DNA of 64,000 nucleotides from Candidatus Nanopelagicales bacterium (GCA_017848795.1 JAFIHG010000034.1:1-64000), one strand, 5' to 3'; positions 8,407 to 20,149 are shown, counted from the first letter of the stretch. Notes: a model not told the origin generated them from the sequence alone. Made by a program: numbers and translations.

Positions 8407-9186
8407 ATGAAGATCGTCGTACTCGTGAAGTTCGTCCCGGACGCGACAGCGGCGCGGGCGTTCGGCGCGGACCACACAACCGACCGCGTCGGCGTCGACG
8501 GGCTGCTGTCCGAGCTCGACGAGTACGCGGTCGAGCAGGCGCTGCAGGTGATCGAGGCAGCGGGGGAGGGCGAGATCACGTACGTCACCATGGGCCCGGA
8601 GAACGCCGGCGCGGCGTTGCGCAAGGCGCTCTCCATGGGCGGCGACCAGGCCGTGCACGTCCTCGACGACGCGCTGCACGGCACGGACGCGCTCGGCACC
8701 TCCCTGGTCCTGGCGAAGGTGCTCGAGAAGCTCGAGTACGACCTCGTCGTCGCGGGGATGGCCTCCACCGACGGCGGCATGTCCGTCGTCCCGGTGATGC
8801 TCGCCGAGCGGCTCGGGCTGCCGGCGGCCACCTTCGCCAGCACACTCAGCGTCGCGGACGGCAAGGCGACGATCCGGCGCGACGGGGACCTCGCCAGCGA
8901 GACGGTCGAGGTGACGCTGCCGGCGCTGGTGTCGGTCACCGACCAGACCGGCGAGGCGCGCTACCCGTCGTTCAAGGGGATCATGGCGGCCAAGAAGAAG
9001 CCGGTGACGACGTACACCCTCGCCGACCTCGGGGTCGCGCCCGATCAGGTCGGTCTCGGAGGGGCGGCCACCGAGGTGGTCGAGGTGACGGCACGCCCAC
9101 CCCGCCAGGCCGGCGTCAAGGTGAACGACGAGGGTGATGGCGGGGTCAAGCTCGCCGAGTTCCTCGCGTCCCAGAAGTTCATCTAG
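8407..9186 (+). CDS. fixA: Electron transfer flavoprotein subunit beta
   Basis: 259-aa ETF beta subunit. Begins MKIVVLVKFVPDA, then LLSELDEYAVEQALQ and MGGDQAVHV, with the family AMP/FAD-binding region LVVAGMASTDGGMSVVPVMLAE and DQTGEARYPSFKGIMAAKKK. Works with the alpha subunit just downstream to carry electrons from acyl-CoA and related dehydrogenases to the quinone pool. ATG at 8407 is preceded by an AGGAAGG Shine-Dalgarno. A 160-bp region upstream (8246-8406) separates it from the divergent methyltransferase and holds no other gene. Twelve bases separate it from fixB. Confidence 0.95.
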   Translation: MKIVVLVKFVPDATAARAFGADHTTDRVGVDGLLSELDEYAVEQALQVIEAAGEGEITYVTMGPENAGAALRKALSMGGDQAVHVLDDALHGTDALGTSLVLAKVLEKLEYDLVVAGMASTDGGMSVVPVMLAERLGLPAATFASTLSVADGKATIRRDGDLASETVEVTLPALVSVTDQTGEARYPSFKGIMAAKKKPVTTYTLADLGVAPDQVGLGGAATEVVEVTARPPRQAGVKVNDEGDGGVKLAEFLASQKFI

Positions 9187-9198
9187 GAGAGCAGCGAC

Positions 9199-10152
9199 AT
9201 GTCCGAGATCCTCGTTCTGGTCGAGCACGACTCCGGCGCGGTCGCCAAGCCCACGACCGAGCTGCTCACCTTGGCACGCCGCATCGGCACCCCGGCCGCG
9301 GTGTTCCTCGGCTCGCAGGCCGACCTCGCCAAGGCGAGCGAGACGCTGGGCCGCTACGGCGCCGAGAAGGTCTACGCGGTCGACGACCCGGCGTTCGGCG
9401 AGTGCCTCGTCGCGCCGAAGGCCGAGGCGCTCGCCGCCGTGGCCGCGCAGGCCGCACCGGGCGCCGTGCTCGTCACCGCGAGCAACGAGGGCCGGGAGAT
9501 CGCCGGCCGGCTCGCCGTGAAGCTGGGGTCCGGCGTACTGACCGACGCCGTCGACCTCGCGGCCGACCTCACGGCCAAGCAGTCGGTGTTCGCGGGCTCG
9601 TACGTCGTCTCCTCCCGGGTGCGTACCGGCACCCCGATCGTCGCGGTGAAGCCGAACGCGGCGACTCCCGAGCCGCACGAGGTGACCCCGCAGCAGGTCC
9701 CCGTCACCGTCGAGCTCAGTGACCTCGCCAAGGCGGCCCGCGTCACCCGGCGCGCCCCCAAGGAACAGACCGGCCGGCCCGAGCTCACCGAGGCGGCGAT
9801 CGTCGTCTCCGGCGGCCGCGGTACCGGCGGCGACTTCGGTCCGGTCGAGGCGCTCGCCGACGCGCTCGGCGCGGCGGTCGGCGCGTCGCGTGCAGCGACG
9901 GACGCCGGGTGGTACCCGCACGCGTTCCAGGTCGGGCAGACCGGCAAGACGGTCTCGCCGCAGCTGTACGTCGCCAACGGCATCTCCGGCGCCATCCAGC
10001 ACCGGGCCGGGATGCAGACCTCCAAGACCATCGTCGCCGTCAACAAGGACGCCGAGGCACCGATCTTCGAGCTGGCCGACTTCGGGGTGGTGGGCGACCT
10101 GTTCGCCGTCCTGCCACAGCTCACCGAGGAGATCAAGAAGCGCAAGGGCTGA
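9199..10152 (+). CDS. fixB: Electron transfer flavoprotein subunit alpha
   Basis: 317-aa ETF alpha subunit. N-terminal domain starts [13 protein letters not shown]; the FAD-binding C-terminal domain carries [40 protein letters not shown] (read in part), [16 protein letters not shown] and [23 protein letters not shown], all hallmark segments. AGGAGAGCAGCGAC precedes the ATG. Forms a heterodimer with FixA and probably shares its transcript. Gene length and motifs are normal. Confidence 0.95.
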   Translation: MSEILVLVEHDSGAVAKPTTELLTLARRIGTPAAVFLGSQADLAKASETLGRYGAEKVYAVDDPAFGECLVAPKAEALAAVAAQAAPGAVLVTASNEGREIAGRLAVKLGSGVLTDAVDLAADLTAKQSVFAGSYVVSSRVRTGTPIVAVKPNAATPEPHEVTPQQVPVTVELSDLAKAARVTRRAPKEQTGRPELTEAAIVVSGGRGTGGDFGPVEALADALGAAVGASRAATDAGWYPHAFQVGQTGKTVSPQLYVANGISGAIQHRAGMQTSKTIVAVNKDAEAPIFELADFGVVGDLFAVLPQLTEEIKKRKG

Positions 10153-10201
10153 CCCTCGGGCGCGGACGGGCGCAGCAGCCCCGGATCGTTAGGATTCAGC
10201 C

Positions 10202-11404
10202 GTGGCGTACCTCGATCACGCCGCCACGACCCCGATGCTGCCCGAAGCGGTCGCGGCCGTCACGGCGGAACTGACCCGGACCGGCAACGCGTCGTCGCTG
10301 CACGCCGCCGGGCGGCGTGCGCGCCGGGTCGTGGAGGAGTCGCGCGAGGCGATAGCGGCGGCGATCGGGGTGGAACCGGGCGCGGTCGTCTTCACCGCCG
10401 GCGGCAGCGAGGCGGACAACCTCGCGGTCAAAGGGATCTTCTGCGCCCGCCGCAGTGACGACCCGCGCCGCTCCCGCGTGCTCGCATCGGCGGTGGAGCA
10501 CCACGCGGTCCTCGACCCGGTGCACTGGCTGGCCACTCACGAGCACGCCCAGGTCGACCTGCTGCCGGTCGACCCCCGGGGCCGGCTCGACCTCGACGCG
10601 CTCGCCGACGCGCTGTCCGCACACGCGGACGAGGTCGCGCTCGTCTCGGTGATGTGGGCGAACAACGAGGTCGGGACGATCCAGCCGGTCGCCGAGGTCG
10701 CCGAGCTGTGCGCGCGGTACGAGGTGCCGTTCCACACCGACGCCGTCCAGGCCGTCGGCCACCTGCCGGTCGATGCGGCGCTGCCCTCCACCCTGGCGCT
10801 CTCCGGGCACAAGTTCGGTGGACCGCTGGGCAGCGGCGCGCTGACGGTGCAGCGCGGGATCCGCATCGAGCCGCTCCTGCACGGCGGGGGTCAGGAGCGC
10901 GAGATCCGCTCCGGCACCCTGGACACCCCCTCGATCGTCGGGCTCGCCGCCGCGCTGCAGACGCTGACCGCGACACCCGCGAGCCTTCGCGAACGGTCCG
11001 CGCGTACCGCCGCGCTGCGCGACGAGCTCGTCGCCCGGGTACGCGCCGCGGTGCCGGACGCGGTCCTCAACGGCAGCCCGCTGCCCGAAGCGCAGGACGA
11101 ACGGCTGCCGGGCAACGCCCACTTCTCCTTCCCGGGCTGCGAGGGCGATGCCCTGCTGCTGCTGCTCGACGCGCAGGGCATCGAGTGCTCCACCGGGTCG
11201 GCCTGCACCGCGGGGGTCCCCCAGCCGAGCCACGTGCTGCTCGCCATGGGGCTGGACGAGCAGACCGCGCGCGGCTCGCTGCGCTTCTCGCTGGGTCACG
11301 GCAGCACGACCGCGGACATCGACGCGCTCGTCGCGGTGCTGCCCTCCGTCGTCGAGCGTGCGCAGCGGGCCGGCGTACGCTCCGGCGCGGGGGTGGCGGT
11401 CTAG
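10202..11404 (+). CDS. iscS: Cysteine desulfurase (IscS/NifS family)
   Basis: 400-aa PLP enzyme that removes sulfur from cysteine for tRNA thiolation and Fe-S assembly. [10 protein letters not shown] opens the protein; the PLP lysine is Lys204 in LSGHKFGGP and the persulfide cysteine is Cys335 in STGSACTAG, on the short-loop arrangement of IscS-type enzymes. GTG at 10202 lies six bases after TAGGAT, so it is probably leaderless. The TAG stop overlaps the GTG of mnmA by one base, which ties its sulfur to MnmA-dependent tRNA 2-thiolation, the same pairing as mycobacterial iscS-trmU. Confidence 0.93.
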   Translation: MAYLDHAATTPMLPEAVAAVTAELTRTGNASSLHAAGRRARRVVEESREAIAAAIGVEPGAVVFTAGGSEADNLAVKGIFCARRSDDPRRSRVLASAVEHHAVLDPVHWLATHEHAQVDLLPVDPRGRLDLDALADALSAHADEVALVSVMWANNEVGTIQPVAEVAELCARYEVPFHTDAVQAVGHLPVDAALPSTLALSGHKFGGPLGSGALTVQRGIRIEPLLHGGGQEREIRSGTLDTPSIVGLAAALQTLTATPASLRERSARTAALRDELVARVRAAVPDAVLNGSPLPEAQDERLPGNAHFSFPGCEGDALLLLLDAQGIECSTGSACTAGVPQPSHVLLAMGLDEQTARGSLRFSLGHGSTTADIDALVAVLPSVVERAQRAGVRSGAGVAV

Positions 11405-12492
11405 TGCGTGTCATCGCCGCGCTCTCCGGTGGCGTCGACTCGGCCGTCGCGGCCGCCCGGGCCCGCGACGCCGGCCACGACGTGACGGCCGTGCACCTCG
11501 CGCTCTCGCCCAACCCCCGCGCGCACCGCGAGGGGGCCCGGGGCTGCTGCAGCCTTGAGGACTCCCGCGACGCGCGCCGGGTGGCGGACGTGCTGGGCCT
11601 GCCCTACTACGTCTGGGACGTGTCGGCGCAGTTCACGGCGGAGGTCGTCGACGACTTCGTCGCCGAGTACGCCGCGGGGCGTACCCCGAACCCCTGCCTG
11701 CGCTGCAACGAGCGCATCAAGTTCGCCGCAGTGCTCGAGCGGGCGCGTGCCCTGGGCTTCGACGCCGTGTGCACCGGTCACTACGCGCGCCTGGTCGACG
11801 GGCCCGCGGGCCGCGAGCTGCACCGCGGCGTCGACACCGGCAAGGACCAGTCGTACGTGCTCGCCGTGCTCACCGGCGACCAGCTGGCCGGCGCGATGTT
11901 CCCGCTGGGGGAGAGCACCAAGGCCCAGGTACGAGCCGAGGCCGCCGGCCGCGGGCTGCTCGTCGCAGAGAAGCCCGACAGCCACGACATCTGCTTCATC
12001 CCCGACGGCGACACCGCCGGCTGGCTCACCGAGCGGCTCGGGCCGCGCCCGGGCGACATCGTCGACGTCGACTCCGGCGCGACCGTCGGCGCCCACGACG
12101 GCAGCTACGCGTTCACGGTGGGGCAGCGGCGCGGTCTGGGTCTGGCTGAGCCGGCACCCGGCGGCGCACGCCGCTACGTGGTCGGGATCGAACCGGCCGC
12201 CGGGACGGTGCTGGTCGGGATGCCGACCCGGCTGGACGTCGACGAGATCGATGCCGCGGACCCGCGATGGTGCAACGGCCCGGTACAGCAGGGAGCGACG
12301 GTGCTCGCCCAGGTGCGTGCGCACGGCGAACCCGTACCCGGCCGGGTCGCCCGCAGCGACGCCCAGGCGGTGCGCGTGCACCTGGACGCGCCGGTACGCG
12401 GCGTCGCGCCCGGCCAGGCGCTCGCCCTCTACGACGACACCCGGGTCCTCGGCTCGGCGACCATCACCCGCGCCATCGCCCGACCCGCCTGA
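11404..12492 (+). CDS. mnmA: tRNA-specific 2-thiouridylase
   Basis: 362-aa ATP-dependent thiolase that makes 2-thiouridine at wobble U34 of Lys, Glu and Gln tRNAs. PP-loop SGGVDS at residues 8-13, catalytic Cys98 in [10 protein letters not shown] and the second catalytic Cys197 in [11 protein letters not shown], plus the C-terminal beta-barrel region with [13 protein letters not shown] start overlaps the iscS stop, so the sulfur donor and the thiolase are co-translated. All catalytic residues are present and the length is standard. Confidence 0.94.
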   Translation: MRVIAALSGGVDSAVAAARARDAGHDVTAVHLALSPNPRAHREGARGCCSLEDSRDARRVADVLGLPYYVWDVSAQFTAEVVDDFVAEYAAGRTPNPCLRCNERIKFAAVLERARALGFDAVCTGHYARLVDGPAGRELHRGVDTGKDQSYVLAVLTGDQLAGAMFPLGESTKAQVRAEAAGRGLLVAEKPDSHDICFIPDGDTAGWLTERLGPRPGDIVDVDSGATVGAHDGSYAFTVGQRRGLGLAEPAPGGARRYVVGIEPAAGTVLVGMPTRLDVDEIDAADPRWCNGPVQQGATVLAQVRAHGEPVPGRVARSDAQAVRVHLDAPVRGVAPGQALALYDDTRVLGSATITRAIARPA

Positions 12493-12495
12493 TCC

Positions 12496-13572
12496 GTGAG
12501 CGGCGTACGGGACTGGCCGGCCGCAGCGGCCACCGGCGTGGGGTCGATGCCCGGCACCGACGTGCTCGCCACCGCCCGGCTGATCCGCGACGAGCTCGCC
12601 GAGGACGGCGTCCCGCACCTTGCCGAGCTGCCCGCGCGCGGACCCGGGGCCGACATGGTCGGCCGGGCCCTCGGGCTGCTCGCCGAGGTCTGGCCCGCGT
12701 GGGCCGGGGAGACGACGGCGCGCGGCTGGCGGCTGGCCGACGCCCCGGGCCGCGACCTGCGCCGGGCCCGCTCGTACCTCGGCCAGGACCTCGACGTGCT
12801 CGAGGAGGTGTACGACGGTTGGCGCGGGCCGCTCGTGCTCCCGCTCGCCGGCCCGTGGACCCTCGCGGCCACCGTCGAGCTCCCGAGCGGGGAGCGGCTG
12901 CTGCGCGACGTCGGTGCCGTACGCGACCTGGCCGCCGGCTGGGTCGAGGCCGCCGCGGGGTACGCCGCGGACGTGCGCCGCAGGCTGCCCGGCGCGACGC
13001 CGGTGCTGCAGGCGGACGAACCGGCCCTGGGGGCCGTCCTCGCCGGTGCGGTGCCGACGGCGAGCGGGCGGCACCGTTACCGCGCGGTCGAGGCGAGCGA
13101 GGTCCGGTCGGCCCTGCGGGCGGCCAACGACCGGCTCGCGGCCGATGCGACCGAGCTGGGCGTGCACTGCTGCGCGCCGGACGTCCCGTTCCGCCTGCTG
13201 CGCGAGGCCGGCCTGGCCGGGATCGGGTTCGACCCGGCAGCGCTCGGGCTGCTCGCCGGCACGGGCGGCACGCCGCTGCGCGCCGGCACGGGCGACGCAT
13301 CGCTGCTCGACGAGCTCGGTGAGTGCGTCGAGGCGGGCATCCGGCTCGGGTTCGGGATCGTCGGTGCCGGTCGCGCGAGCGACGTGGCCGATGCCGTCAC
13401 GCCCGTGAGCGAGCTGGCGCGACGTCTCGGCTTCCCGCTCGAGGAGCTCGGCGCCGTACTGACCGTCTCCCCGCCGTGCGGGCTGGCCGCGCTGACGCCG
13501 CAGGACGCCGCCGAGCGGGTGCGCCGTACCGTCGCGGTGGCCCGCGCGCTGCGCGACGAGCGCTCCCCCTGA
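12496..13572 (+). CDS. MetE C-terminal-like (cobalamin-independent methionine synthase fold) protein
   Basis: 358-aa single-domain relative of the MetE catalytic half, similar in position to mycobacterial Rv3015c. The N-terminal GVGSMPGTD and LPARGPGADMVGRA are typical. A potential zinc site is seen in ELGVHCCAPDVP and SPPCGLAAL (His, Cys and a distal Cys), as in methionine synthases. It lacks the N-terminal MetE domain, so full methionine synthase activity is doubtful; methyl transfer from an unknown donor is possible. GTG at 12496 lies four bases after the mnmA stop, so it belongs to the same operon. A long palindrome, now split by an insertion sequence, follows its stop. Confidence 0.8.
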   Translation: MSGVRDWPAAAATGVGSMPGTDVLATARLIRDELAEDGVPHLAELPARGPGADMVGRALGLLAEVWPAWAGETTARGWRLADAPGRDLRRARSYLGQDLDVLEEVYDGWRGPLVLPLAGPWTLAATVELPSGERLLRDVGAVRDLAAGWVEAAAGYAADVRRRLPGATPVLQADEPALGAVLAGAVPTASGRHRYRAVEASEVRSALRAANDRLAADATELGVHCCAPDVPFRLLREAGLAGIGFDPAALGLLAGTGGTPLRAGTGDASLLDELGECVEAGIRLGFGIVGAGRASDVADAVTPVSELARRLGFPLEELGAVLTVSPPCGLAALTPQDAAERVRRTVAVARALRDERSP

Positions 13573-13620
13573 CCCGTGTCCCTGCTCGAAACGTCGTCAA
13601 CTCGCCGAGTTAGCGACGTT

Positions 13621-14748
13621 AGGGCTATCCATCTGAGCCGACTTGTTCTTCGACTATCGCCTGGTGGGCGTGGCGCCACGGCCGCTCGGCGCGGGGCCGG
13701 TCCAGGCTCGGTGGGTGTCCTCGTGAACCGGGCGGTGCCGGCGGGGCCTTCTTGGGTGTGGGGTTGGCGACGAGTTCTCGGTAGCGCACCGGGTCGTGGC
13801 CGATAGCCAGTTCGAGCACGCGCAGGAACAGCAGGCCGCGGCTGTGGGAGCGGCGGCGGTTGAAGCGGAAGCAGAACTCGTCGAGGTAGCCGTCCAGATG
13901 CTCGATGTTGACCGCGCCCTGGTGTGTGGACAGCAGCCAACGCTTGGCCAGCGCAGCGATCCTGTGCACGCCCGGAAGCAGCTTGCCGATGTCCTCGCCC
14001 AGCGCCTTGGCAGCACGCTGGTTGCGTCGGTCGTGGGTGTAGCCCTTCTTCTCGATCCCGGAGTAGCCGCTCCACCCGTCGGTGATCACCGTGGAGCCGC
14101 CCGCCACGTTCTCGGCGATGAACCGGTGCAAGGTCACGGCCGACCCGTCAGCGATGATGCGCATCCGGGCGCGACCGAACCCCTTGGGCGAGCGCACCTC
14201 CACGGCGACCGCGACCAGCGCCTTCTTGCCCTTGGCGCGTCCACCGGCCAGGCCGGCCTCCTCACCGCCGATGTAGATCTCATCGACCTCCACACACCCG
14301 GACAACAGCTCCCGACCGGGCCTGATCAGCACCGAACGCAGACGATGCAGCATCGCCCACGCCGTCTGGTACGAGCCGATCTGCAAGGTCCGCTGCAACG
14401 CCAACGCCGACACGCCGTCCTTGGCCGTCGCGAACTCCCAGCACGCCTGGAACCACACCGTCAACGGCGTCCGACGCCGGTCGAACAGAGTCCCTGCGGT
14501 GATCGCGGTCTGCCGCTTGCACCCGGCGCACTTCCAGCTCCCGTCCGCGACCTGCCAGCCACCGACCCGCCCGCACCTCGGGCACACGAACCCGCCGGGC
14601 CAGCGCAGCCACGCCAGGTAGTCCAAGCAATCCGCGTCCGTCGCGAACCACGCCTGGAACTCCCCCAGCGAGCGTGGATAGTCCAGACCACCACGGCGCG
14701 GACCGCTCAGCACGCCAACAGTCTAGTCGGCTCAGATGGATAGCCCTA
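13621..14748. mobile_element. IS1595-family insertion sequence, apparently complete
   Basis: Ends are inverted repeats: AGGGCTATCCATCTGAGCCG reading inward from 13621 and the same sequence inward from about 14747 on the other strand (about 22-23 matching bases). The flanks repeat GCGACGTT (13613-13620 and 14750-14757), consistent with the 8-bp target duplication of this family; the exact boundary is ambiguous by one or two bases. It contains one transposase gene. The insertion point is inside the right arm of a long palindrome. Confidence 0.9.
13625..14713 (-). CDS. IS1595 (ISXO2-like) transposase
   Basis: 362-aa DDE-type transposase. N-terminal zinc ribbon CPRCGRVGGW ... WKCAGCKRQ (about residues 44-70), then the catalytic core VEVDEIYIGGEE (first Asp), VITDGWSGY (second Asp) and STHQGAVNIEHLDGY with EFCFRFNRR (Asn/Glu-Lys region of the family). 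GTG start at 14713; the stop codon TAG falls inside the left terminal repeat. No frameshift or internal stop is seen, so the element may still be mobile. The C-terminal 45 residues are Pro/Arg-rich and partly encoded by the element end. Confidence 0.93.
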   Translation of the reverse strand: MLSGPRRGGLDYPRSLGEFQAWFATDADCLDYLAWLRWPGGFVCPRCGRVGGWQVADGSWKCAGCKRQTAITAGTLFDRRRTPLTVWFQACWEFATAKDGVSALALQRTLQIGSYQTAWAMLHRLRSVLIRPGRELLSGCVEVDEIYIGGEEAGLAGGRAKGKKALVAVAVEVRSPKGFGRARMRIIADGSAVTLHRFIAENVAGGSTVITDGWSGYSGIEKKGYTHDRRNQRAAKALGEDIGKLLPGVHRIAALAKRWLLSTHQGAVNIEHLDGYLDEFCFRFNRRRSHSRGLLFLRVLELAIGHDPVRYRELVANPTPKKAPPAPPGSRGHPPSLDRPRAERPWRHAHQAIVEEQVGSDG

Positions 14749-14749
14749 A

Positions 14750-17053
<2,304 letters not shown>

Positions 17054-17070
17054 TCGCCGGCCCCGGGCGG

Positions 17071-17098
17071 TCAAGTCCGCCGAGATCGGCGCCGAAGG
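17071..17098 (+). promoter_or_regulatory. Candidate sigma-28/WhiG-type promoter of the GGDEF-EAL gene
   Basis: TCAAGT (17071-17076), a 14-base spacer, then GCCGAAGG (17091-17098). This fits the WhiG/FliA-class pattern (TAAA or TCAAG, 14-16 bases, GCCGATAA) seen upstream of motility and chemotaxis genes in flagellate actinobacteria. It lies in the 104-bp gap after ligA. An almost identical arrangement occurs at 27646-27673. The assignment is by pattern only. Confidence 0.5.
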
Positions 17099-17157
17099 CA
17101 ACTAGGGCGCGGCACCACGGCGGGCCCCGGGGGCCGACGCGGGAGGTGGTGCGAGGG

Positions 17158-19245
17158 ATGGTTGCGCCCGAGCGGCCCTCGCTCGCCCGCTGGAGCATGT
17201 TCGCCCTCACCTGGCACCTGTCGGTGTGGGTCGGGCTCGGCGCCGTCGCGGCGTGCCTGGTCCTGCTGATGCTCGCGGCGGGCCCGAGCATCGCTGGCAT
17301 GGGGCCGACGCTCTTCATCCTCACGGCGATGGTCGTGCTCGGCGAGCTGCGCCCGGTCGTCGCGTCCTCGACCCACGAGTCCGATGGCGTGCCCATGTCC
17401 TGGGCCTTCGTGTTCGCCGCGCTCTACCTGTGGGGCATCGTCCCGGCGCTGCTGCTGCAGACGCTCGCGGTCGTACTCCAGCAGGTGCTCCTGCAGCGCG
17501 CGCCGTGGCGGGTCTCGTTCAACGTCGGCCAGTACGCGCTGTCGCTCCTCGCGGCCTGGGGCGTGCTCGTCGCCGCCGGCGTGTCCACCGACATGGCGAC
17601 CGGTCGTGCCTTCTTCAATGCCCAGGACCTGGGCTGGGTGGTGCTGTCCTGGGCCGCATTCCACGTCGTGAACCTCGCGCTCGTGGCCGGCACCGCGGAG
17701 AGCGACGGCCAGAGCTGGTGGGAAGCGTTCGTCGAGGACATCTGGTACTACACGTTCTCGATGTTCGCGGTGCTCGCGATCTCGCCGTTCGTGGTCGTCA
17801 TGGCCGCCGAGTCCTGGCAGTTCGTCCCGCTGCTGCTGCTGCCGCTCTTCGGCGTGTACAAGACCGCGTCGCTGGCCCGCCAGCAGGAGCGCCAGGCGCT
17901 GCACGACGCGCTGACCGACCTGCCCAACCGTGCACTGTTCGCCCAGCGCCTGCAGGAATCGCTGGACCTGGCCGAGCGCGACGGCAAGGGCGTGGCCGTG
18001 TTCCTGCTCGACCTCGACCGGTTCAAGGAGGTCAACGACACCCTCGGGCACTCGGCCGGCGACCAGCTGCTGGAGGTTGTCGCGCGGCGCGTGCTGAGCG
18101 CCGTACGGCCGGCCGACGTGGTGGCCCGCCTCGGCGGCGACGAGTTCGCGGTGCTGCTGCCCGATGTCACCGACTCCGGCGCGGCGATCGAGGTCGCGGC
18201 CCGGATCCGCGCGGCGCTCGCCGAGCCCTTCCGGTTGGAGGGCGTCCTGATGGACGTCGACGTGTCCATCGGCATCGCGTTCGCGCCCGCGCACGGCCGG
18301 GACGTCGAGCTGCTCGTACGCCGCGCCGACGTCGCCATGTACGTCGCGAAGGGCGAGCAGACCGGCATCGAGGTCTACGACGCCGCCCGAGACCCGAACT
18401 CCCCGCAACGGCTGGGCACCGTCACCGCGCTGCGCGAGGCGCTCGACCGCGGCCACCTGGAGCTGCACTACCAGCCCAAGGTGCGTCTCTCGGACGGTGC
18501 GGTCATGGGCGCCGAGGCGCTCGTGCGGTGGCGGGACCGGAAACGCGGGCTGGTTCCGCCCGAGGAGTTCGTACCGCTCGCGGAACGGACCGGGCTGGTG
18601 CACCGCATCACCCGGTACGTGCTGGGAGCCGCGCTCGCCCAGGCGGCCGACTGGTGGGCGCGCGGCCTGCAGGTGCCCGTCGCGGTCAACGTGAGCATGC
18701 GCGACCTGCAGGAGGTCGACCTCGCGGAGCTGGTCGTCGAGCAGCTCGACCGGCGGATGCTTCCCGCCGAGGCGCTGGTGCTCGAGGTGACCGAGAGCGT
18801 GCTCGTCCAGGACCCGGGCCAGGCCGTCGCGACGCTGCGCGAGCTCGCCGAGCTCGGCGTGCAGTCCTCGCTCGACGACTTCGGCACCGGGTACTCCTCG
18901 CTGCTGCTGCTCGAGCAGCTGCCGGTGCGCGAGCTCAAGATCGACCGGTCGTTCGTACGGCGGCTCGACGACGTGGGTGGCGACGACTCGATGGTCCGCA
19001 GCATCATCGGCTTCGCCCACGGGCTCGGACTGACGGTGGTCGCCGAGGGCGTGGAGACCACGCTGGCGTGGCAGCAGCTCCGCACCCACGGCTGTGACAT
19101 CGCGCAGGGCTTCCGCGTCGCGGTGCCGATGCCGGGGCCGCAGGCGACGAGATGGCTGCTCGAACGGGTCGTCGTCACCCCGGAACAGGCGACGCCCGGC
19201 CCGCGGCGCCCGGGCGCGGCGCCGCGGGTCGGCGTCAGCAGCTGA
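17158..19245 (+). CDS. Membrane-anchored GGDEF-EAL protein (c-di-GMP cyclase/phosphodiesterase)
   Basis: 695 aa. About six or seven hydrophobic segments fill residues 15-230, followed by a GGDEF domain (about 245-410) and an EAL domain (about 425-675). The cyclase signature RLGGDEFAVLL is intact, and RPAD five residues upstream forms the inhibitory I-site. The phosphodiesterase half keeps GAEALVRW, AVNVS, EVTES, DDFGTGYSSL, LKIDRSFV, VAEGVET and AQGF. Both activities are therefore possible. ATG at 17158 follows GGGAGG at some distance; nearby in-frame GTG codons at 17149 and 17152 are alternatives. The putative sigma-28-type promoter upstream suggests expression with motility genes. The sensory input is unknown. 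Confidence 0.92.
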   Translation: MVAPERPSLARWSMFALTWHLSVWVGLGAVAACLVLLMLAAGPSIAGMGPTLFILTAMVVLGELRPVVASSTHESDGVPMSWAFVFAALYLWGIVPALLLQTLAVVLQQVLLQRAPWRVSFNVGQYALSLLAAWGVLVAAGVSTDMATGRAFFNAQDLGWVVLSWAAFHVVNLALVAGTAESDGQSWWEAFVEDIWYYTFSMFAVLAISPFVVVMAAESWQFVPLLLLPLFGVYKTASLARQQERQALHDALTDLPNRALFAQRLQESLDLAERDGKGVAVFLLDLDRFKEVNDTLGHSAGDQLLEVVARRVLSAVRPADVVARLGGDEFAVLLPDVTDSGAAIEVAARIRAALAEPFRLEGVLMDVDVSIGIAFAPAHGRDVELLVRRADVAMYVAKGEQTGIEVYDAARDPNSPQRLGTVTALREALDRGHLELHYQPKVRLSDGAVMGAEALVRWRDRKRGLVPPEEFVPLAERTGLVHRITRYVLGAALAQAADWWARGLQVPVAVNVSMRDLQEVDLAELVVEQLDRRMLPAEALVLEVTESVLVQDPGQAVATLRELAELGVQSSLDDFGTGYSSLLLLEQLPVRELKIDRSFVRRLDDVGGDDSMVRSIIGFAHGLGLTVVAEGVETTLAWQQLRTHGCDIAQGFRVAVPMPGPQATRWLLERVVVTPEQATPGPRRPGAAPRVGVSS

Positions 19246-19265
19246 CGACACCCCAGGTTCATCGC

Positions 19266-19336
19266 GACGTCACTGTCCTGATGGCGAGAAACTGGCCCGT
19301 CCGGTCCCGATAGACCGCCCTGAGGACAGTGACGTC
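19266..19336. repeat. Intergenic palindrome, GACGTCACTGTCCT family
   Basis: GACGTCACTGTCCT at 19266-19279 is exactly complementary to 19323-19336, with a 43-base loop. It sits 20 bases after the GGDEF-EAL stop. A diverged relative with the same GTCACTG/CAGTGAC ends lies after ilvC at 33498-33566. Confidence 0.75.
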
Positions 19337-19386
19337 GGTACGGGAGGTGCGTCAGGGCGGTCCCACGCCGGTCGCGTACCGACGGC

Positions 19387-19422
19387 GAGGGGGCCGGTCC
19401 CCTGCTGGGAACCGGCCCCCTC
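19387..19422. terminator. Bidirectional terminator-like hairpin
   Basis: GAGGGGGCCGGT pairs perfectly with ACCGGCCCCCTC across a 12-base loop. It lies between two convergent genes, the GGDEF-EAL gene and the secreted-protein gene ending at 19452. There is no strong U tract on either strand, as is common in high-G+C actinobacteria. Confidence 0.7.
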
Positions 19423-19451
19423 GTAGGCCGTGCGCTGGTCGAGGCGTGCGG

Positions 19452-19976
19452 TCAGGCGATCCGGAAGGGAGCCACGGCCTGCCAGCTGCGGTCGGCGAAC
19501 GCGTACATGTTCACGGTGCCGACGACGCACTTGGTCTTCTTCTTCTTGCAGTTGATCGTCGTCGTGCCGACCTTGAACTTGACGGCCGACTTCTTGAACT
19601 TGAACTTCGTCTTGAACTTGCCCTTGCCCTTGTAGTTGAACTGCTTGATCGCATTGGGGGCGTGGTTGCAGGTCGACGATCCGACAGGCAGCTTGCAGAT
19701 GGAGAGCGCGAGGACCGTCTTCTTCTTGGCGAAGCCCTTGCCCGTGACGGTGACCTTCTGGCCGACGCGGACCGTGCTGCTCGAGAGGCTGATCTTCGCG
19801 GCCTTCTTCTTCTTCTTTTTCTTCGCGAGCGGCGCCTTGGCGCTGGTGCTGGCGCTGGTCACGGTCGCCGGAGCGGTGCTCGCGGAGGCCGGCACGCCGA
19901 CCGCCAACGGCAGGGTTGCGGCGGCCAGGCCGCTCGCGAGGAGCAGGGCGAGGCCGGTACGTCGGGTGGTTGCCAC
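19452..19976 (-). CDS. Secreted lysine-rich beta-domain protein
   Basis: 174 aa. A signal peptide (ATTRRTGLALLLASGLAAAT, ending near SASA) is followed by a Ser/Thr-rich linker, a run of eight residues that is almost all Lys, and an Ig-like or neocarzinostatin-like beta domain beginning ISLSSSTVRVGQKVTVTGKGF. Conserved-looking cysteines (CKLP, STCNH, NCKKKKTKC) could form two disulfides. The mature protein is extraordinarily Lys-rich for such a high-G+C genome (AAG codons). GTG at 19976 is chosen because GGAAGGAA sits six bases upstream; an ATG at 19997 is the alternative. I cannot name a function; a polyanion-binding surface or secreted protein is a reasonable guess. An inverted repeat at 20034-20046 overlaps its likely promoter. 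Confidence 0.75.
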   Translation of the reverse strand: MATTRRTGLALLLASGLAAATLPLAVGVPASASTAPATVTSASTSAKAPLAKKKKKKKAAKISLSSSTVRVGQKVTVTGKGFAKKKTVLALSICKLPVGSSTCNHAPNAIKQFNYKGKGKFKTKFKFKKSAVKFKVGTTTINCKKKKTKCVVGTVNMYAFADRSWQAVAPFRIA

Positions 19977-20033
19977 GGGATTCCTTCCGGGGAGCATGGG
20001 GCGGAAACGGACGACTGTACGCGAGATTAAAGT

Positions 20034-20046
20034 GGAACGCTGTTCC
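20034..20046. promoter_or_regulatory. Perfect inverted repeat, possible operator
   Basis: GGAAC-GCT-GTTCC lies 58-70 bases upstream of the secreted-protein GTG, close to candidate minus-strand -10 boxes TACAGT (20014-20019) and TTTAAT (20026-20031). Short spaced palindromes of this type are typical operators of dimeric HTH repressors. It is 104 bases from gatC and could in principle act on either gene. Confidence 0.4.
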
Positions 20047-20149
20047 GAGAACGTACGATCGGGGCCGCCGGGTGTCAAGAGGTGCCGGCACATCGACGCG
20101 GGAGCGGGCGGTCCGGTTCCCTGGCCACGACCTCTCTAGGATCGAGGCC

